From Antarcticibacterium flavum (GTDB lineage Bacteria > Bacteroidota > Bacteroidia > Flavobacteriales > Flavobacteriaceae), in NCBI RefSeq assembly GCF_006159205.1, contig NZ_CP040812.1, forward strand, positions 1,116,001-1,180,000: a stretch of DNA of 64,000 nucleotides, written 5' to 3'. The notes under the pieces were generated by a model that saw only the letters and a program-made list of their open reading frames with translations, made no database searches and was not told where the DNA came from. Numbering within the stretch: the stretch's first letter is position 1; each line of letters opens with the position of its first letter. A program made the translations under genes and the position numbers. Below are positions 50,875 to 59,611 of the stretch, piece after piece.

Positions 50875-52107
50875 ATGGAAACTACACTTCTCACCGTCAA
50901 TAACCTATGGATGATGATTTGCATCGCCCTGGTCTTTATCATGCATCTTGGCTTCTCTTTGCTGGAGATTGGCCTTACCCGGTCTAAGAATACCATTAAT
51001 ATACTTTTTAAGAATGTAATGATCCTTATTATTGGTATTCTTACCTATTCCCTGGTTGGATTTAACCTCATGTATCCCGGAGAGGAATTTGCCGGGAGCT
51101 GGTTTGGATTTTCCAATTTTGGACTCTTGTTACCAGAAAATGGCCTTTCAGCAGGATACCATAACGGCCAGTACACCTTTTATACAGATTTTTTATTCCA
51201 GGCAATGTTTGCTGCTACTGCCGCTACTATAGTCTCAGGAGCGGTTGCAGAAAGAATAAAACTTTCTGCTTTCATAATTTTTTCGATCCTGTATGTTGGG
51301 ATCATATATCCAGTGACCGGAATGTGGAAATGGGGCGGCGGTTTCCTGGATGAACTGGGTTTTTATGATTTTGCAGGTTCCACTCTTGTGCATTCGGTGG
51401 GAGGCTGGGCCGCCTTAATGAGCGTGATCCTGCTTGGTGCCAGGATTGGAAAATTTAAGAACGGCCAATTAAGTGTCATTCCCGGCCACAGTATTCCCTT
51501 AGCTACTGTTGGAGCATTTCTGCTATGGTTTGGCTGGTTTGGATTTAATGGAGGTTCAGTCCTTTCAGCCGACCCTGCATCTACTTCCCTGGTCCTGGTA
51601 ACTACCTGTATTGCTGCCTCTGCCGGTGGTCTTGGGGCATATACGGTTTCCAGGCTTCGCTATAAGGACAATGACCTCTCAATGATCCTCAACGGGATCC
51701 TTGGTGGGCTGGTTGGAATAACCGCCGGGGCAGATGTTATGGGTGTTACAGATGCTCTAATTATTGGATTTGTGGCAGGCATACTTATTGTTTTCTCTGT
51801 GGCTGCCCTCGACAGGCTTAAACTTGATGATCCTGTAGGAGCTATATCGGTTCACCTTACCTGCGGTATTTGGGGCACTCTTGCTGTGGGAATATTTGGC
51901 GACCTTGCAGGCTGGAACCAAATTTTATCACAGCTTACAGGTATTCTTGCAATAGGAATCTTTTGCTCCCTGGCATCCTTTGGGATTATGTTGGCCCTTA
52001 AAAAAAGTATTGGATTAAGAGTAACAGAGATCGAGGAGATAGAAGGGCTGGATGCCCACGAGCATGGCCTGGCCGCTTACTCTTCCCTTGGCCTAAACGA
52101 GGGATAA
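50875..52107 (+). CDS. amtB: Ammonium transporter AmtB
   Basis: The 410-aa channel has eleven helices. Key segments: LEIGLTRSKNTINIL after helix one, FLFQAMFAATAATIVSGAVAERIKL at about 103-127 carrying the periplasmic gate, DFAGSTLVHSVGGWAALMSVILLGAR with the first pore His, GFLLWFGWFGFNGGS-type segment and, near the end, VGAISVHLTCGIWGTLAVGIFGD with the second pore His. It starts 1 bp after glnK, so synthesis of channel and regulator is coupled. It imports NH4+ at low supply. Confidence 0.97.
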   Translation: METTLLTVNNLWMMICIALVFIMHLGFSLLEIGLTRSKNTINILFKNVMILIIGILTYSLVGFNLMYPGEEFAGSWFGFSNFGLLLPENGLSAGYHNGQYTFYTDFLFQAMFAATAATIVSGAVAERIKLSAFIIFSILYVGIIYPVTGMWKWGGGFLDELGFYDFAGSTLVHSVGGWAALMSVILLGARIGKFKNGQLSVIPGHSIPLATVGAFLLWFGWFGFNGGSVLSADPASTSLVLVTTCIAASAGGLGAYTVSRLRYKDNDLSMILNGILGGLVGITAGADVMGVTDALIIGFVAGILIVFSVAALDRLKLDDPVGAISVHLTCGIWGTLAVGIFGDLAGWNQILSQLTGILAIGIFCSLASFGIMLALKKSIGLRVTEIEEIEGLDAHEHGLAAYSSLGLNEG

Positions 52108-52174
52108 AAATTTTCATGGTCTCCCGGCAGCTGGATCTACTTTAAATGCTTTAATTTGATTTTCATTTTAAGGG

Positions 52175-53404
52175 ATGTTAAAGCATATCTATAGATCTTA
52201 TATCGGTTCATTTAGTGGATTAAGACGGGAAGTGTGGCTGCTTGCACTTATTACCTTCATAAACAGGGCAGGCACCATGGTAATACCATTCCTGTCTTTA
52301 TACCTCACTAAAAGCCGTAATTTTACCCTGGAGGAGGTGGGCTGGATCCTTACCTTCTTTGGTTTGGGCTCTGTAGCGGGGTCCTGGCTGGGAGGAAGAC
52401 TTACAGATGCTATTGGCCACTACAAAACCATGGCCGGTAGCCTCCTCATCTCTTCCGTTCTCTTCGTTCTGTTACAGTTTCCCACCACATTTTGGGGAAT
52501 TTGTATAGGAATCTTCCTGGTGATGCTAGCGGCAGATGCCTTTCGGCCTGCGGTATTTGTTGCCATTAATGCGTATAGTAAACCAGAGAACCGTACCCGG
52601 TCCATTACACTAATTAGACTCGCAATTAACCTGGGATTTTCTGCAGGACCTGCCGTTGGCGGACTTATTATAGCAGGTGCAGGATACAGCGGACTATTTT
52701 GGGTAGACGGGATAACCTGCTTTCTTGCCGGTATACTATTACTCAAATTATTACATCCAAAAAGAGCCCTTCAAAATGCCGCTGAAATCTTCCTTAAACC
52801 AAAGGCTGTATTAAGTGACCGGCCATATTTGATCTTTATCCTGGCAATGATACTCTTCGGGTTTATTTTCATTCAGTATTTTTCTACCATGCCTTTATAT
52901 TATGCTGAAAGATATTTCCTTTCAGAATTTCAAATAGGGCTCCTGCTTGGTTTTAATGGGTTTATGATATTTCTATTGGAAATGCCCCTAATTAAATATC
53001 TCGAGGGAAAACTGAAATCCCATTTGTTTCATGTGATCACAGGCTGTTTCCTGGTGGGTTTAAGTTACCTCCTTATTAATATTACCGGCTGGGCCGGGAT
53101 CCTTATAGTCGCAATGTTCTTTTTAACTTTAGGAGAAATGATCGCTTTTCCTTTTTCCAACAGTTTTGCCCTCAAACGAGCTGAAGGGGGAAAACAAGGC
53201 TCCTACATGGCTCTTTACAGCATAGCTTTTTCTATAAGCCATATTTTTGGCCATAATACGGGAATGCAGCTTATAAGCAAATTTGGATATGAATTTACGT
53301 GGTATGTGATGCTTATCATGGGCCTGGGAGCCTGCACCCTGTTATTTTTTGCTGGGTCTTTAACCCGGAAAGAATTACGGCAGGTAAAGGGTCAAATCTT
53401 GTAA
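52175..53404 (+). CDS. Major facilitator superfamily transporter
   Basis: The 409-aa protein has twelve helices. The loop between helices two and three holds GSWLGGRLTDAIGHYKTM, the MFS motif A (GxLaDrxGrk), and helix five contains NLGFSAGPAVGGLIIAGAGYSGLFWVDG, similar to motif C of drug antiporters. The family position resembles the drug:H+ antiporter-1 group. Substrate unknown. Its last 13 bp overlap the converging downstream gene. Confidence 0.92.
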   Translation: MLKHIYRSYIGSFSGLRREVWLLALITFINRAGTMVIPFLSLYLTKSRNFTLEEVGWILTFFGLGSVAGSWLGGRLTDAIGHYKTMAGSLLISSVLFVLLQFPTTFWGICIGIFLVMLAADAFRPAVFVAINAYSKPENRTRSITLIRLAINLGFSAGPAVGGLIIAGAGYSGLFWVDGITCFLAGILLLKLLHPKRALQNAAEIFLKPKAVLSDRPYLIFILAMILFGFIFIQYFSTMPLYYAERYFLSEFQIGLLLGFNGFMIFLLEMPLIKYLEGKLKSHLFHVITGCFLVGLSYLLINITGWAGILIVAMFFLTLGEMIAFPFSNSFALKRAEGGKQGSYMALYSIAFSISHIFGHNTGMQLISKFGYEFTWYVMLIMGLGACTLLFFAGSLTRKELRQVKGQIL

Positions 53405-54798
53405 TATTTAGATTCTCCAAGATATTCTTCGATTATCTTGTTAAACTCCGGGCTAAGCTTAAGATCAAGTGTTCGCGGTATATTATAAAGTGCCTCCAAA
53501 TCGTCATAGCCTGTCTTCAAGAGGTCTTCCAGGTAAAGAAGGGCCGTATAATAATCTCCATCCCCTGCACTAATGGAAATAATATTTAAATATCCTTCAG
53601 GATTTTCCTTATCAAAGATTGTTTGAAGTATTGCGGTAAAAACTAATTGATCATTGGTTGCATTTCTTTCCTTAAGGTCTTTAAAGGAATTAGTTGCAAG
53701 GGTGCGAAGAAGCCCCTGCACCCTGTGTGCCATTTCTGCCTCTGCAGGATTATTACCCTGCTGCAATTCTTCCAGCTCTTTTATTTGTTGATTCCACCAG
53801 CCAAGGTTTTCAAAATTAGCCCTGAAAACATCTTCATTAAAAAAGTACAGGTATTGCTCCCTGTATTCATCTTCAGTGGCTGCAGCGCGATTGTACTGCC
53901 TTCTTTGATCCCGGAAAATTTTGGTCCTGCTTAGATCCTTTATACGTTGCTCCAACTCTTGCTTTTTCCCGTAACGAGCGTATTTATCAAGCATTTTACT
54001 TAATAGTTCATGAGCTTTATAGTCCTGCCTGGTTCTCCTTAAACGTTCAGCAGTTTCTAGCTCTGCAGCGTACAATTCTTCAACCATTCCCGGGTCTTTT
54101 TGCCTAAACCCCTTATCCATAGCTTCCAGGGTAAATGTTCCCAGAGCATTAGAGATCATCTCAAATTCCGGCCATTCCTGCCCCCCGTTATAATTATAGG
54201 TACGCGCAGGCATTCCTTGTTTTCTTAAGTAATCTGCAGTTTGATCCAGCAACCTTAAGCGGTAATCGTTATATCCTGCCAGGCCCACAAATGAATAACG
54301 GGCACCTTTCTCGATAAAATCTGTATTTAACCAGGTATCACTTACAGCCAAAACCCCCTGTACCCTGGAATAAACTGCAGGCATAACACTTGCCACCCTA
54401 CCCCCATCTCCAAGGCCTGCCATATATATTTGATTTGTATCAATAAGGAACATATTAAGCACCGTGTTTAGCAACCTGGTAGCTACTCTGGTATTTTCAA
54501 GAAGGGATTCCCTTTTGTCTATATCATTTGAAGAAACAATTACATATCCCTGCTCTTCCCCGGCCTTCCTGAACAATTGCGCAGCAGTCCTGCCCCTGCC
54601 CTCGGGATCAAAGACAAAGATTACTGGCCACGCCGTATTAGGAGCATAGCCATTGGGCAGGTAAAGGGAATATGATTCAGCAATAGTATCACTCACCGCG
54701 ATGGAGTCTATTACTGCTCCTTTTTTTAGTGTCAATTCCTGGGCAACACTAATTTGAAATAAAAAAAGTATAAGTAATAATAGCCCTGTTTTCTTCAT
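53392..54798 (-). CDS. Secreted esterase-like alpha/beta protein without a nucleophile Ser, with helical C-terminus
   Basis: From ATG 54798 the product is 468 aa with a signal peptide (MKKTGLLLLILFLFQISVAQ). Residues about 25-240 look like an esterase/PHB-depolymerase alpha/beta fold: YSLYLPNGYAPNTAWPVIFVFDPEGRG, GYVIVSSNDID, and IYMAGLGDGGRVASV at about 124-139. In that last motif the GxSxG Ser is Gly130. The C-terminal half is helical with TPR-like spacing (AERLRRTRQDYKAHELLSKML, DGDYYTALLYLEDLLKTGYDDLEALY). It is likely a non-catalytic scaffold. It overlaps the MFS gene end by 13 bp. Confidence 0.82.
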   Translation of the reverse strand: MKKTGLLLLILFLFQISVAQELTLKKGAVIDSIAVSDTIAESYSLYLPNGYAPNTAWPVIFVFDPEGRGRTAAQLFRKAGEEQGYVIVSSNDIDKRESLLENTRVATRLLNTVLNMFLIDTNQIYMAGLGDGGRVASVMPAVYSRVQGVLAVSDTWLNTDFIEKGARYSFVGLAGYNDYRLRLLDQTADYLRKQGMPARTYNYNGGQEWPEFEMISNALGTFTLEAMDKGFRQKDPGMVEELYAAELETAERLRRTRQDYKAHELLSKMLDKYARYGKKQELEQRIKDLSRTKIFRDQRRQYNRAAATEDEYREQYLYFFNEDVFRANFENLGWWNQQIKELEELQQGNNPAEAEMAHRVQGLLRTLATNSFKDLKERNATNDQLVFTAILQTIFDKENPEGYLNIISISAGDGDYYTALLYLEDLLKTGYDDLEALYNIPRTLDLKLSPEFNKIIEEYLGESKYYKI

Positions 54799-54845
54799 TA
54801 GCCTGTGATTCATCCTTTAAAAATAGGGTTTTAGCAGGAAACAAA

Positions 54846-54875
54846 AAAAAGACTTCCTGTTGAAGAAGTCTTTTT
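54846..54875 (-). terminator. Intrinsic terminator of the small DUF1328-like gene
   Basis: AAAAAGACTTC (54846-54856) pairs perfectly with GAAGTCTTTTT (54865-54875) over an 8-nt loop, giving U-tracts in both directions; it lies 22 bp past the stop of the small gene. Confidence 0.85.
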
Positions 54876-54897
54876 ATGATAAATTTATAGTGATAGT

Positions 54898-55095
54898 TTA
54901 TTTTTTCACCCGTTCGAGCCTCATATTCTCAGTTCCGGAAAAGAAGATTCTTGAAAGTATAGAAATAATAAGAAGATCTGCAAAGATCAAAAATAATACC
55001 CTTACCACTTCTATACCAGCAAAGCTAATTCCAATGAATCCTATTAGCCCACTTAAGGCCGTTAATACTAAAAATAATATAGTGTGATTTTTCAT
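54898..55095 (-). CDS. Small DUF1328-like membrane protein
   Basis: The 65-aa product has two helices: HTILFLVLTALSGLIGFIGISF and EVVRVLFLIFADLLIISILSRIFF, with the F-G-x-x-G/A pattern between that fits DUF1328. The C-terminal tail SGTENMRLERVKK is basic. Such proteins are often stress-induced; no direct evidence here. The ATG at 55095 and the terminator just after the stop support it as a real gene. Confidence 0.75.
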   Translation of the reverse strand: MKNHTILFLVLTALSGLIGFIGISFAGIEVVRVLFLIFADLLIISILSRIFFSGTENMRLERVKK

Positions 55096-55288
55096 AGCTT
55101 TTTATTTTTATCCAAAGATAACATCGTATATGTCGAAGTCTTATTAAAATAATTACAATTGAAACTTCTTTAACTAAAGTAGCAGCAAAAAACTTAAGAA
55201 TGTTAAAATTCTGCCTTACGTCTTGTCATTTTTTCAATGAACTGAAATACAATAGGATAAGCCATAGTGGCCATTAAATTTAAAAGAC

Positions 55289-55296
55289 TATCTTTG
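55289..55296 (+). promoter_or_regulatory. Candidate -7 element of the helicase gene
   Basis: TATCTTTG matches TAnnTTTG 80 bp before the ATG at 55376, leaving a leader of about 70 nt. The -33 position has no clear TTTG. Confidence 0.4.
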
Positions 55297-55375
55297 CCGC
55301 CGGTTGCAATCTTCTCCGGCAACATTTAATTAAGCCTGCCTTTAAAATTTACGTGGCAGCATTTACACACAATAC

Positions 55376-56644
55376 ATGACATTTACACAATTAGAATTAA
55401 CAGAGCCTTTACAGAAGGCAGTTCAACAGGCGGGATATAAAAATCCTACGCCAATACAATCTCAATCAATTCCGGCAATTTTAAATGGCCGGGATATTCT
55501 TGGCTGCGCCCAGACAGGGACAGGAAAAACAGCCGCATTCTCTATTCCCACTATTCAGCTTTTGAGCAGGAGCGCAAGGAAGAATGGACAAAAACCGGCG
55601 GTAAGGAGTTTGATCCTCACCCCTACCCGTGAACTAGCTATTCAAATTGGGGAAAGCCTGGCACAATATGGGTCTTTTAGTCCATTGAAGCATCTGGTAA
55701 TCTTTGGCGGGGTGCCACAACATTCACAAGTACAAGCGCTTAAACATGGAGTGGATATTTTGGTAGCAACACCGGGAAGGTTACTGGATCTTATGGACCA
55801 GGGGTACATTTCCCTGTCCCAATTAGAAATATTCACGCTTGATGAGGCAGACAGGATGCTGGATATGGGATTTGTTCACGATGTGAAAAAGGTGATCAAG
55901 AAGATCCCTGCAAAAAGACAAACGCTTTTCTTCTCGGCTACAATGCCAGATGCCATCGTGGACCTCGCAAACAGTATTTTAAACAATCCCCTTAAAGTGG
56001 AAGTAACCCCGGTTTCTTCAACTGCTGAAATGATTGGACAGGAGGTTTATTTTATAGACAAAACCAATAAAAAGAAACTGCTCATAGATATCCTTAAAAA
56101 TGGGGATGATGACAGGATCCTAGTTTTCACGAGGACAAAACATGGAGCAAACAAGGTCGTGAAGGACCTTACCAAGGTTGGTATTAAGGCTGAAGCCATT
56201 CACGGCAACAAAACCCAGAATGCCCGGCAAAAAGCCCTGAAGAACTTTAAGGATAAAACTACAAGGGTACTGGTTGCTACAGATATTGCTGCGCGGGGAA
56301 TAGATATTGACGAACTCGCTCTGGTAATAAATTATGAGATCCCGAATATAGCGGAAACCTATGTACACAGGATTGGAAGAACTGGCCGTGCAGGGGCAAG
56401 CGGGAAGGCCATCTCTTTTTGTGACTTTGAAGAAAAAGCTTATCTTAAGGATATTCAGAAATTAATAGATCAAAAGATCCCTGAGGTTCAAGGTCATTCT
56501 TATCCAATGGAATTCTTTGAGATTCCTGAGAAGAAGCCTCAGCAAAGAAGGCCGGCACGAAATGCAGGCAGGCAGGGAAATGGAAATTCAGCTTCGGGTA
56601 AAGCACAGGCTAATAGAAGATTTGGAAGAGCAAAGAATAAATAA
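55376..56644 (+). CDS. DEAD-box RNA helicase, RhlE type
   Basis: The 422-aa ATP-dependent helicase has all motifs: Q motif YKNPTPIQSQSIP at about 21-33, Walker A AQTGTGKT, PTRELAIQIGE, TPGRLLDLMDQ, DEAD in LDEADRMLDMGF, SAT in FFSATMP, and the second domain with LVFTRTKHGA, VATDIAARGIDI and HRIGRTGRAGASG. The C-terminus is basic (KKPQQRRPARNAGRQG) for RNA contact. The RhlE group acts in ribosome assembly and cold growth. A leader of about 70 nt precedes it. Confidence 0.96.
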   Translation: MTFTQLELTEPLQKAVQQAGYKNPTPIQSQSIPAILNGRDILGCAQTGTGKTAAFSIPTIQLLSRSARKNGQKPAVRSLILTPTRELAIQIGESLAQYGSFSPLKHLVIFGGVPQHSQVQALKHGVDILVATPGRLLDLMDQGYISLSQLEIFTLDEADRMLDMGFVHDVKKVIKKIPAKRQTLFFSATMPDAIVDLANSILNNPLKVEVTPVSSTAEMIGQEVYFIDKTNKKKLLIDILKNGDDDRILVFTRTKHGANKVVKDLTKVGIKAEAIHGNKTQNARQKALKNFKDKTTRVLVATDIAARGIDIDELALVINYEIPNIAETYVHRIGRTGRAGASGKAISFCDFEEKAYLKDIQKLIDQKIPEVQGHSYPMEFFEIPEKKPQQRRPARNAGRQGNGNSASGKAQANRRFGRAKNK

Positions 56645-57530
56645 AGGGCATTCAGAAAACTATTTCGGTGATTACAGGGACTTCTGGTGGAACCAGGAGT
56701 TCCTGGAAATGACCGCAGAAAGGCTGGACCTTAGTAAGCTGGGTTCTATGCTGGATGTTGGTTGCGGCAATGGCCATTGGACCAGGATCCTGGCACCTTA
56801 CCTACAGGAGGATGCAAAGGTTACAGCAGTTGACAATGATCCACGATGGTATGAAGAGAATAAGGAGCTAAAAGAATTCTTTAATAATTCTCACAGGAAA
56901 TTTGAATTAAAAAAAGGCGACGCCCAGAATCTTCCTTTTCCCGATGAAAGTTTTGACCTTGTTACCTGCCAGACATTGCTCATTCATGTTCCAGAACCTG
57001 CAAAAGCCATAGCCGAAATGAAACGAGTTACCCGGCCCGGGGGAACAATTCTTTGTGTGGAACCTAATAATATTGTACAAAGCCTTATTAAAACTTCAAT
57101 GACTAAAAATGAGTCTATAGAGGAAACCCTGGACCATATAAAATACAGGCTCGTCATCGAAAAAGGAAAGCGTAATATGGGACGAGGAGATAATTCTCTT
57201 GGAGACCTTTTACCCGGGATGTTTGCCGCAGAGGATCTTAAGAATATTGAAGTAAGACTCTCAGATAAAGCTATAGCCATGTATCCTCCCTATGATAATG
57301 AGGAGCAACTGGCAACATTGAAGCAATGGATGAAGGGTAGTTCCTGGAAATCAAACACGCAGAAGGATATCGATTTCTTTAGTGCAGCAGGAGAACAGTA
57401 TATGCCATTCTATTTTGAATACCAGGAGAAGTATGCCAACCGGGATGCTCACATTATGGGTGCCCTGCAACGGGAGCAGTACCACGCTGCCGGTGGCTCA
57501 CTTATGTACCTGGTAAGCGGAAAGAAATAA
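56580..57530 (+). CDS. Class I SAM-dependent methyltransferase
   Basis: From the ATG at 56580 the product is 316 aa and its start overlaps the helicase gene by 65 bp in another frame. The methyltransferase domain has SAM motif I MLDVGCGNGHWTRIL at about 61-75, motif II VDNDPRW and FPDESFDLVTCQTLLIHVPEPAKAIAEMKRVTRPGGTILCVEPN. C-terminal 140 aa are helical and specific. Acceptor unknown. The tight overlap with the helicase gene suggests an RNA or ribosome target but this is only an inference. The exact start is uncertain (56562 is an option). Confidence 0.88.
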   Translation: MEIQLRVKHRLIEDLEEQRINKGHSENYFGDYRDFWWNQEFLEMTAERLDLSKLGSMLDVGCGNGHWTRILAPYLQEDAKVTAVDNDPRWYEENKELKEFFNNSHRKFELKKGDAQNLPFPDESFDLVTCQTLLIHVPEPAKAIAEMKRVTRPGGTILCVEPNNIVQSLIKTSMTKNESIEETLDHIKYRLVIEKGKRNMGRGDNSLGDLLPGMFAAEDLKNIEVRLSDKAIAMYPPYDNEEQLATLKQWMKGSSWKSNTQKDIDFFSAAGEQYMPFYFEYQEKYANRDAHIMGALQREQYHAAGGSLMYLVSGKK

Positions 57531-57893
57531 ACACATCCTAAGCACACAACCATTATTGCCGGATGAAAGAGACTAGACAGCTTCGCTACTAGATTATAGA
57601 ACCTGGACAAAAATATAAGTGTTTGGAAAACAGTCGTTTACTCTCTTCAGAAAAGCTTGAATTTTCCCTAAACTATTGAGTTCCCTAACCACCCCCTGGT
57701 TGAGGTTGAAATGTCCTCTGACTATATAAATAAAGGCTTTAGAAAAATTTCACATATTTCAATCGGACGCCAGTGGTACACAACTACATATAATTTAGGC
57801 CTTCTTTAAAACCGACATCCTCCAGGAAAAACCGGTTATTCCTGCAGTAACTTTTTCCCAATAAGCATTTTTGAATCTATAATTCAGGAGAGG
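57531..57893. other. 363-bp gap with an IS-tip remnant
   Basis: No coding frame was recognised. It contains a 12-bp match to the right tip of the IS4-family element (57764-57775) and otherwise AT-rich sequence. It separates the methyltransferase and Lrp genes, which converge here. Confidence 0.6.
57764..57775 (+). repeat. 12-bp remnant of the IS4-family right inverted repeat
   Basis: CGGACGCCAGTG is identical to the terminal 12 bp of the right end of the IS at 2359-3774. The next five inner bases differ. The chance of a 12-mer match in a window this size is low but not zero. Confidence 0.55.
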
Positions 57894-58337
57894 TTAACCC
57901 CTTTTTTTTATCGGCCCCTGGTCTACAACACTGGAAAGGATGATATGGGTTTTTGTTTCTCCATAGGTAATAAGCTTGTCGATGAACTCCTCGAGATGTG
58001 CCTGGTCATAGAGAACCACTTCCATGATGATGTTTTCATTCCCTGTGATCCTGTAACAATTGATCACTTCCCGAAATTCCTTTACCTTTTCTAAAAAAGG
58101 TTTCAAACGTCCCATAAATGCCCTCAAAGTGATCACCGCCTTTAGCTGGTGGCCGGTCTTGTTGTATGACACCTGGGCTTTATACCCCTTAATGATCCCG
58201 GCATCTTCCATTTTCTTTACCCTCTCTGCAACCGCAGGGGACGAGAGGCCTACCTGTCTCCCAATTTCTGAAAAGGATTGCCTGGCATTTTTTTGGAGGG
58301 CTTCCAGTATCTGCCAGTTTAGCTTATCTACAGGCAT
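57894..58337 (-). CDS. Lrp/AsnC-family transcriptional regulator
   Basis: The 147-aa regulator has an N-terminal helix-turn-helix (LNWQILEALQKNARQSFSEIGRQVGLSSPAVAERVKKMEDAGIIKG) and a RAM ligand-binding domain (LKAVITLRAFMGRLKPF...CYRITGNENIIMEVVLYDQAHLEEFIDKL). Such proteins sense amino acids. The ATG at 58337 gives the standard MPVDKLNWQIL start. Targets are not deducible; the neighbour upstream on the other strand is a four-helix-bundle gene. Confidence 0.94.
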   Translation of the reverse strand: MPVDKLNWQILEALQKNARQSFSEIGRQVGLSSPAVAERVKKMEDAGIIKGYKAQVSYNKTGHQLKAVITLRAFMGRLKPFLEKVKEFREVINCYRITGNENIIMEVVLYDQAHLEEFIDKLITYGETKTHIILSSVVDQGPIKKRG

Positions 58338-58468
58338 ATTTAAATTTTAGTTGACAATAGGATTCAAACTTAAGGAAAATATATGGATACACTTTAAAAA
58401 TTAAGGAGACTTCTAAAGCAATAGAAGTAATTTTAAAAGGCTGTTAAAAGAGAAATTTTGTTTCAAGT

Positions 58469-58876
58469 ATGGAACCTCATCAATTTACACATTTACCTGT
58501 ATATAAGAAGGCATTGGAGATATTTAAGGTTTCCAGGGCTATAGCCTATAATATAGGGAATAGCGAGCACATCATAGAAATGTCACTGTCGGCCAATGAG
58601 AATAAAAGGGTAGCGGGGGAGATAGTAACAGCTTCACTGCAGCTTGCACCGGCCCTGGCCGCCCTTCAAAATTCTTCCTGCTCAAGTATGCAGCTGGAAA
58701 AGGCCAACAGCATAAGGAGATCTTCCAAAAGGATCCTATCTAAATGTCGTAAAATGGAGTACCTCTCAAATAAAGAAAAGGATATTCTTCGTTTATTAAA
58801 GATGGAAATAAAGCAGTTTGAGCAGTTATTCTCCCAATGGTACCACCAGCTGGAATACAGGAACAGGCTTAATTAA
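58469..58876 (+). CDS. Four-helix-bundle protein, paralogue 1
   Basis: The 135-aa protein starts MEPHQFTHLPVYKKALEIFKVSRAIAYNIG and ends KDILRLLKMEIKQFEQLFSQWYHQLEYRNRL. It is all-helical with the layout of the 23S-rRNA-IVS/four-helix-bundle family: xxLPVYKKAxEIxK, then a central helix with IVTASLQLAPALAAL, then two more helices. It is similar to the protein encoded at 59612-60097 in both ends. The stop is 1 bp before the end of the converging MarC gene. Function unknown. Confidence 0.75.
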   Translation: MEPHQFTHLPVYKKALEIFKVSRAIAYNIGNSEHIIEMSLSANENKRVAGEIVTASLQLAPALAALQNSSCSSMQLEKANSIRRSSKRILSKCRKMEYLSNKEKDILRLLKMEIKQFEQLFSQWYHQLEYRNRLN

Positions 58877-58877
58877 A

Positions 58878-59504
58878 TTAGGCAGCAGGCGGTATCAGGA
58901 ATGCCAGCTTCACCCCTTCAATGAACATACTGGTTCCAATAATAGCAATGATCAATCCCATGATCTTTTCAATAACTACTATTTTATTTTTCCCTATAAA
59001 CCTCACAAGGTAATCACTCGAAATAAAAGCCAGGTAGTTTAACCACATGATCAATGCTACCATAGCGACAATGATACCCATTTGTAGATACCCTGCATTG
59101 GTGGTAAAGTTCATTGCCGTAACTATAGTACCGGGACCTGCAAGAATGGGAATCGCGAGAGGAGACACAGAAATTCCTTCATTAAAATTAACCTCTGTCT
59201 GGTTATCGATACTGGATTCCTGCGCCCTTATCATTTCAAATCCCACAAAGAAAATAAGAATACCCCCAGTTATCTTAAATGCGGGAATTGTGATTCCAAA
59301 CAATTCAAATACGTATTTCCCAATTATAATAAAACCCGTTACGATCACAAAAGCGGTGAAAGTGGCCTTTTTGGAAATATTTTTTTTGGTGATCCTGTCT
59401 GCCTGCTTGGTAAGACTTAGAAAAATAGGGATATTACCTACCGGACTATTGATGGCAAAAAAACCTGTAAAGACTGCTATTGTAAATAACCAATAATTTT
59501 CCAT
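58878..59504 (-). CDS. MarC-family inner-membrane protein
   Basis: The 208-aa protein has six helices: FTIAVFTGFFAINSPVGNIPIFLSL with the NPVGN-type motif, TAFVIVTGFIIIGKYVFELFGI, FKITGGILIFFVGFEMI, VSPLAIPILAGPGTIVTAMNF, MGIIVAMVALIMWLNYLAF and a last helix. The LAIPILAGPGTI sequence is the MarC hallmark. MarC proteins were once linked to antibiotic resistance without support; function is open. It lies between two related four-helix-bundle genes that point the opposite way. Confidence 0.93.
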   Translation of the reverse strand: MENYWLFTIAVFTGFFAINSPVGNIPIFLSLTKQADRITKKNISKKATFTAFVIVTGFIIIGKYVFELFGITIPAFKITGGILIFFVGFEMIRAQESSIDNQTEVNFNEGISVSPLAIPILAGPGTIVTAMNFTTNAGYLQMGIIVAMVALIMWLNYLAFISSDYLVRFIGKNKIVVIEKIMGLIIAIIGTSMFIEGVKLAFLIPPAA

Positions 59505-59611
59505 TGAAAGTGGCCAACAGGTAAATTCCTGTAAATAAAATTTTTGACAAAGCTAAGGGGAATTTTAATTTTACCCAATAAGAGTGTACTTTTAAATTTC
59601 AATCTTAATAT

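Noticed and set aside
55294..55322. Hairpin TTGCCG...CGGCAA as a leader RNA element of the helicase gene
   Set aside because: Its left arm overlaps the candidate -7 box, so most of it would not be transcribed, and the stem is only 6 bp.
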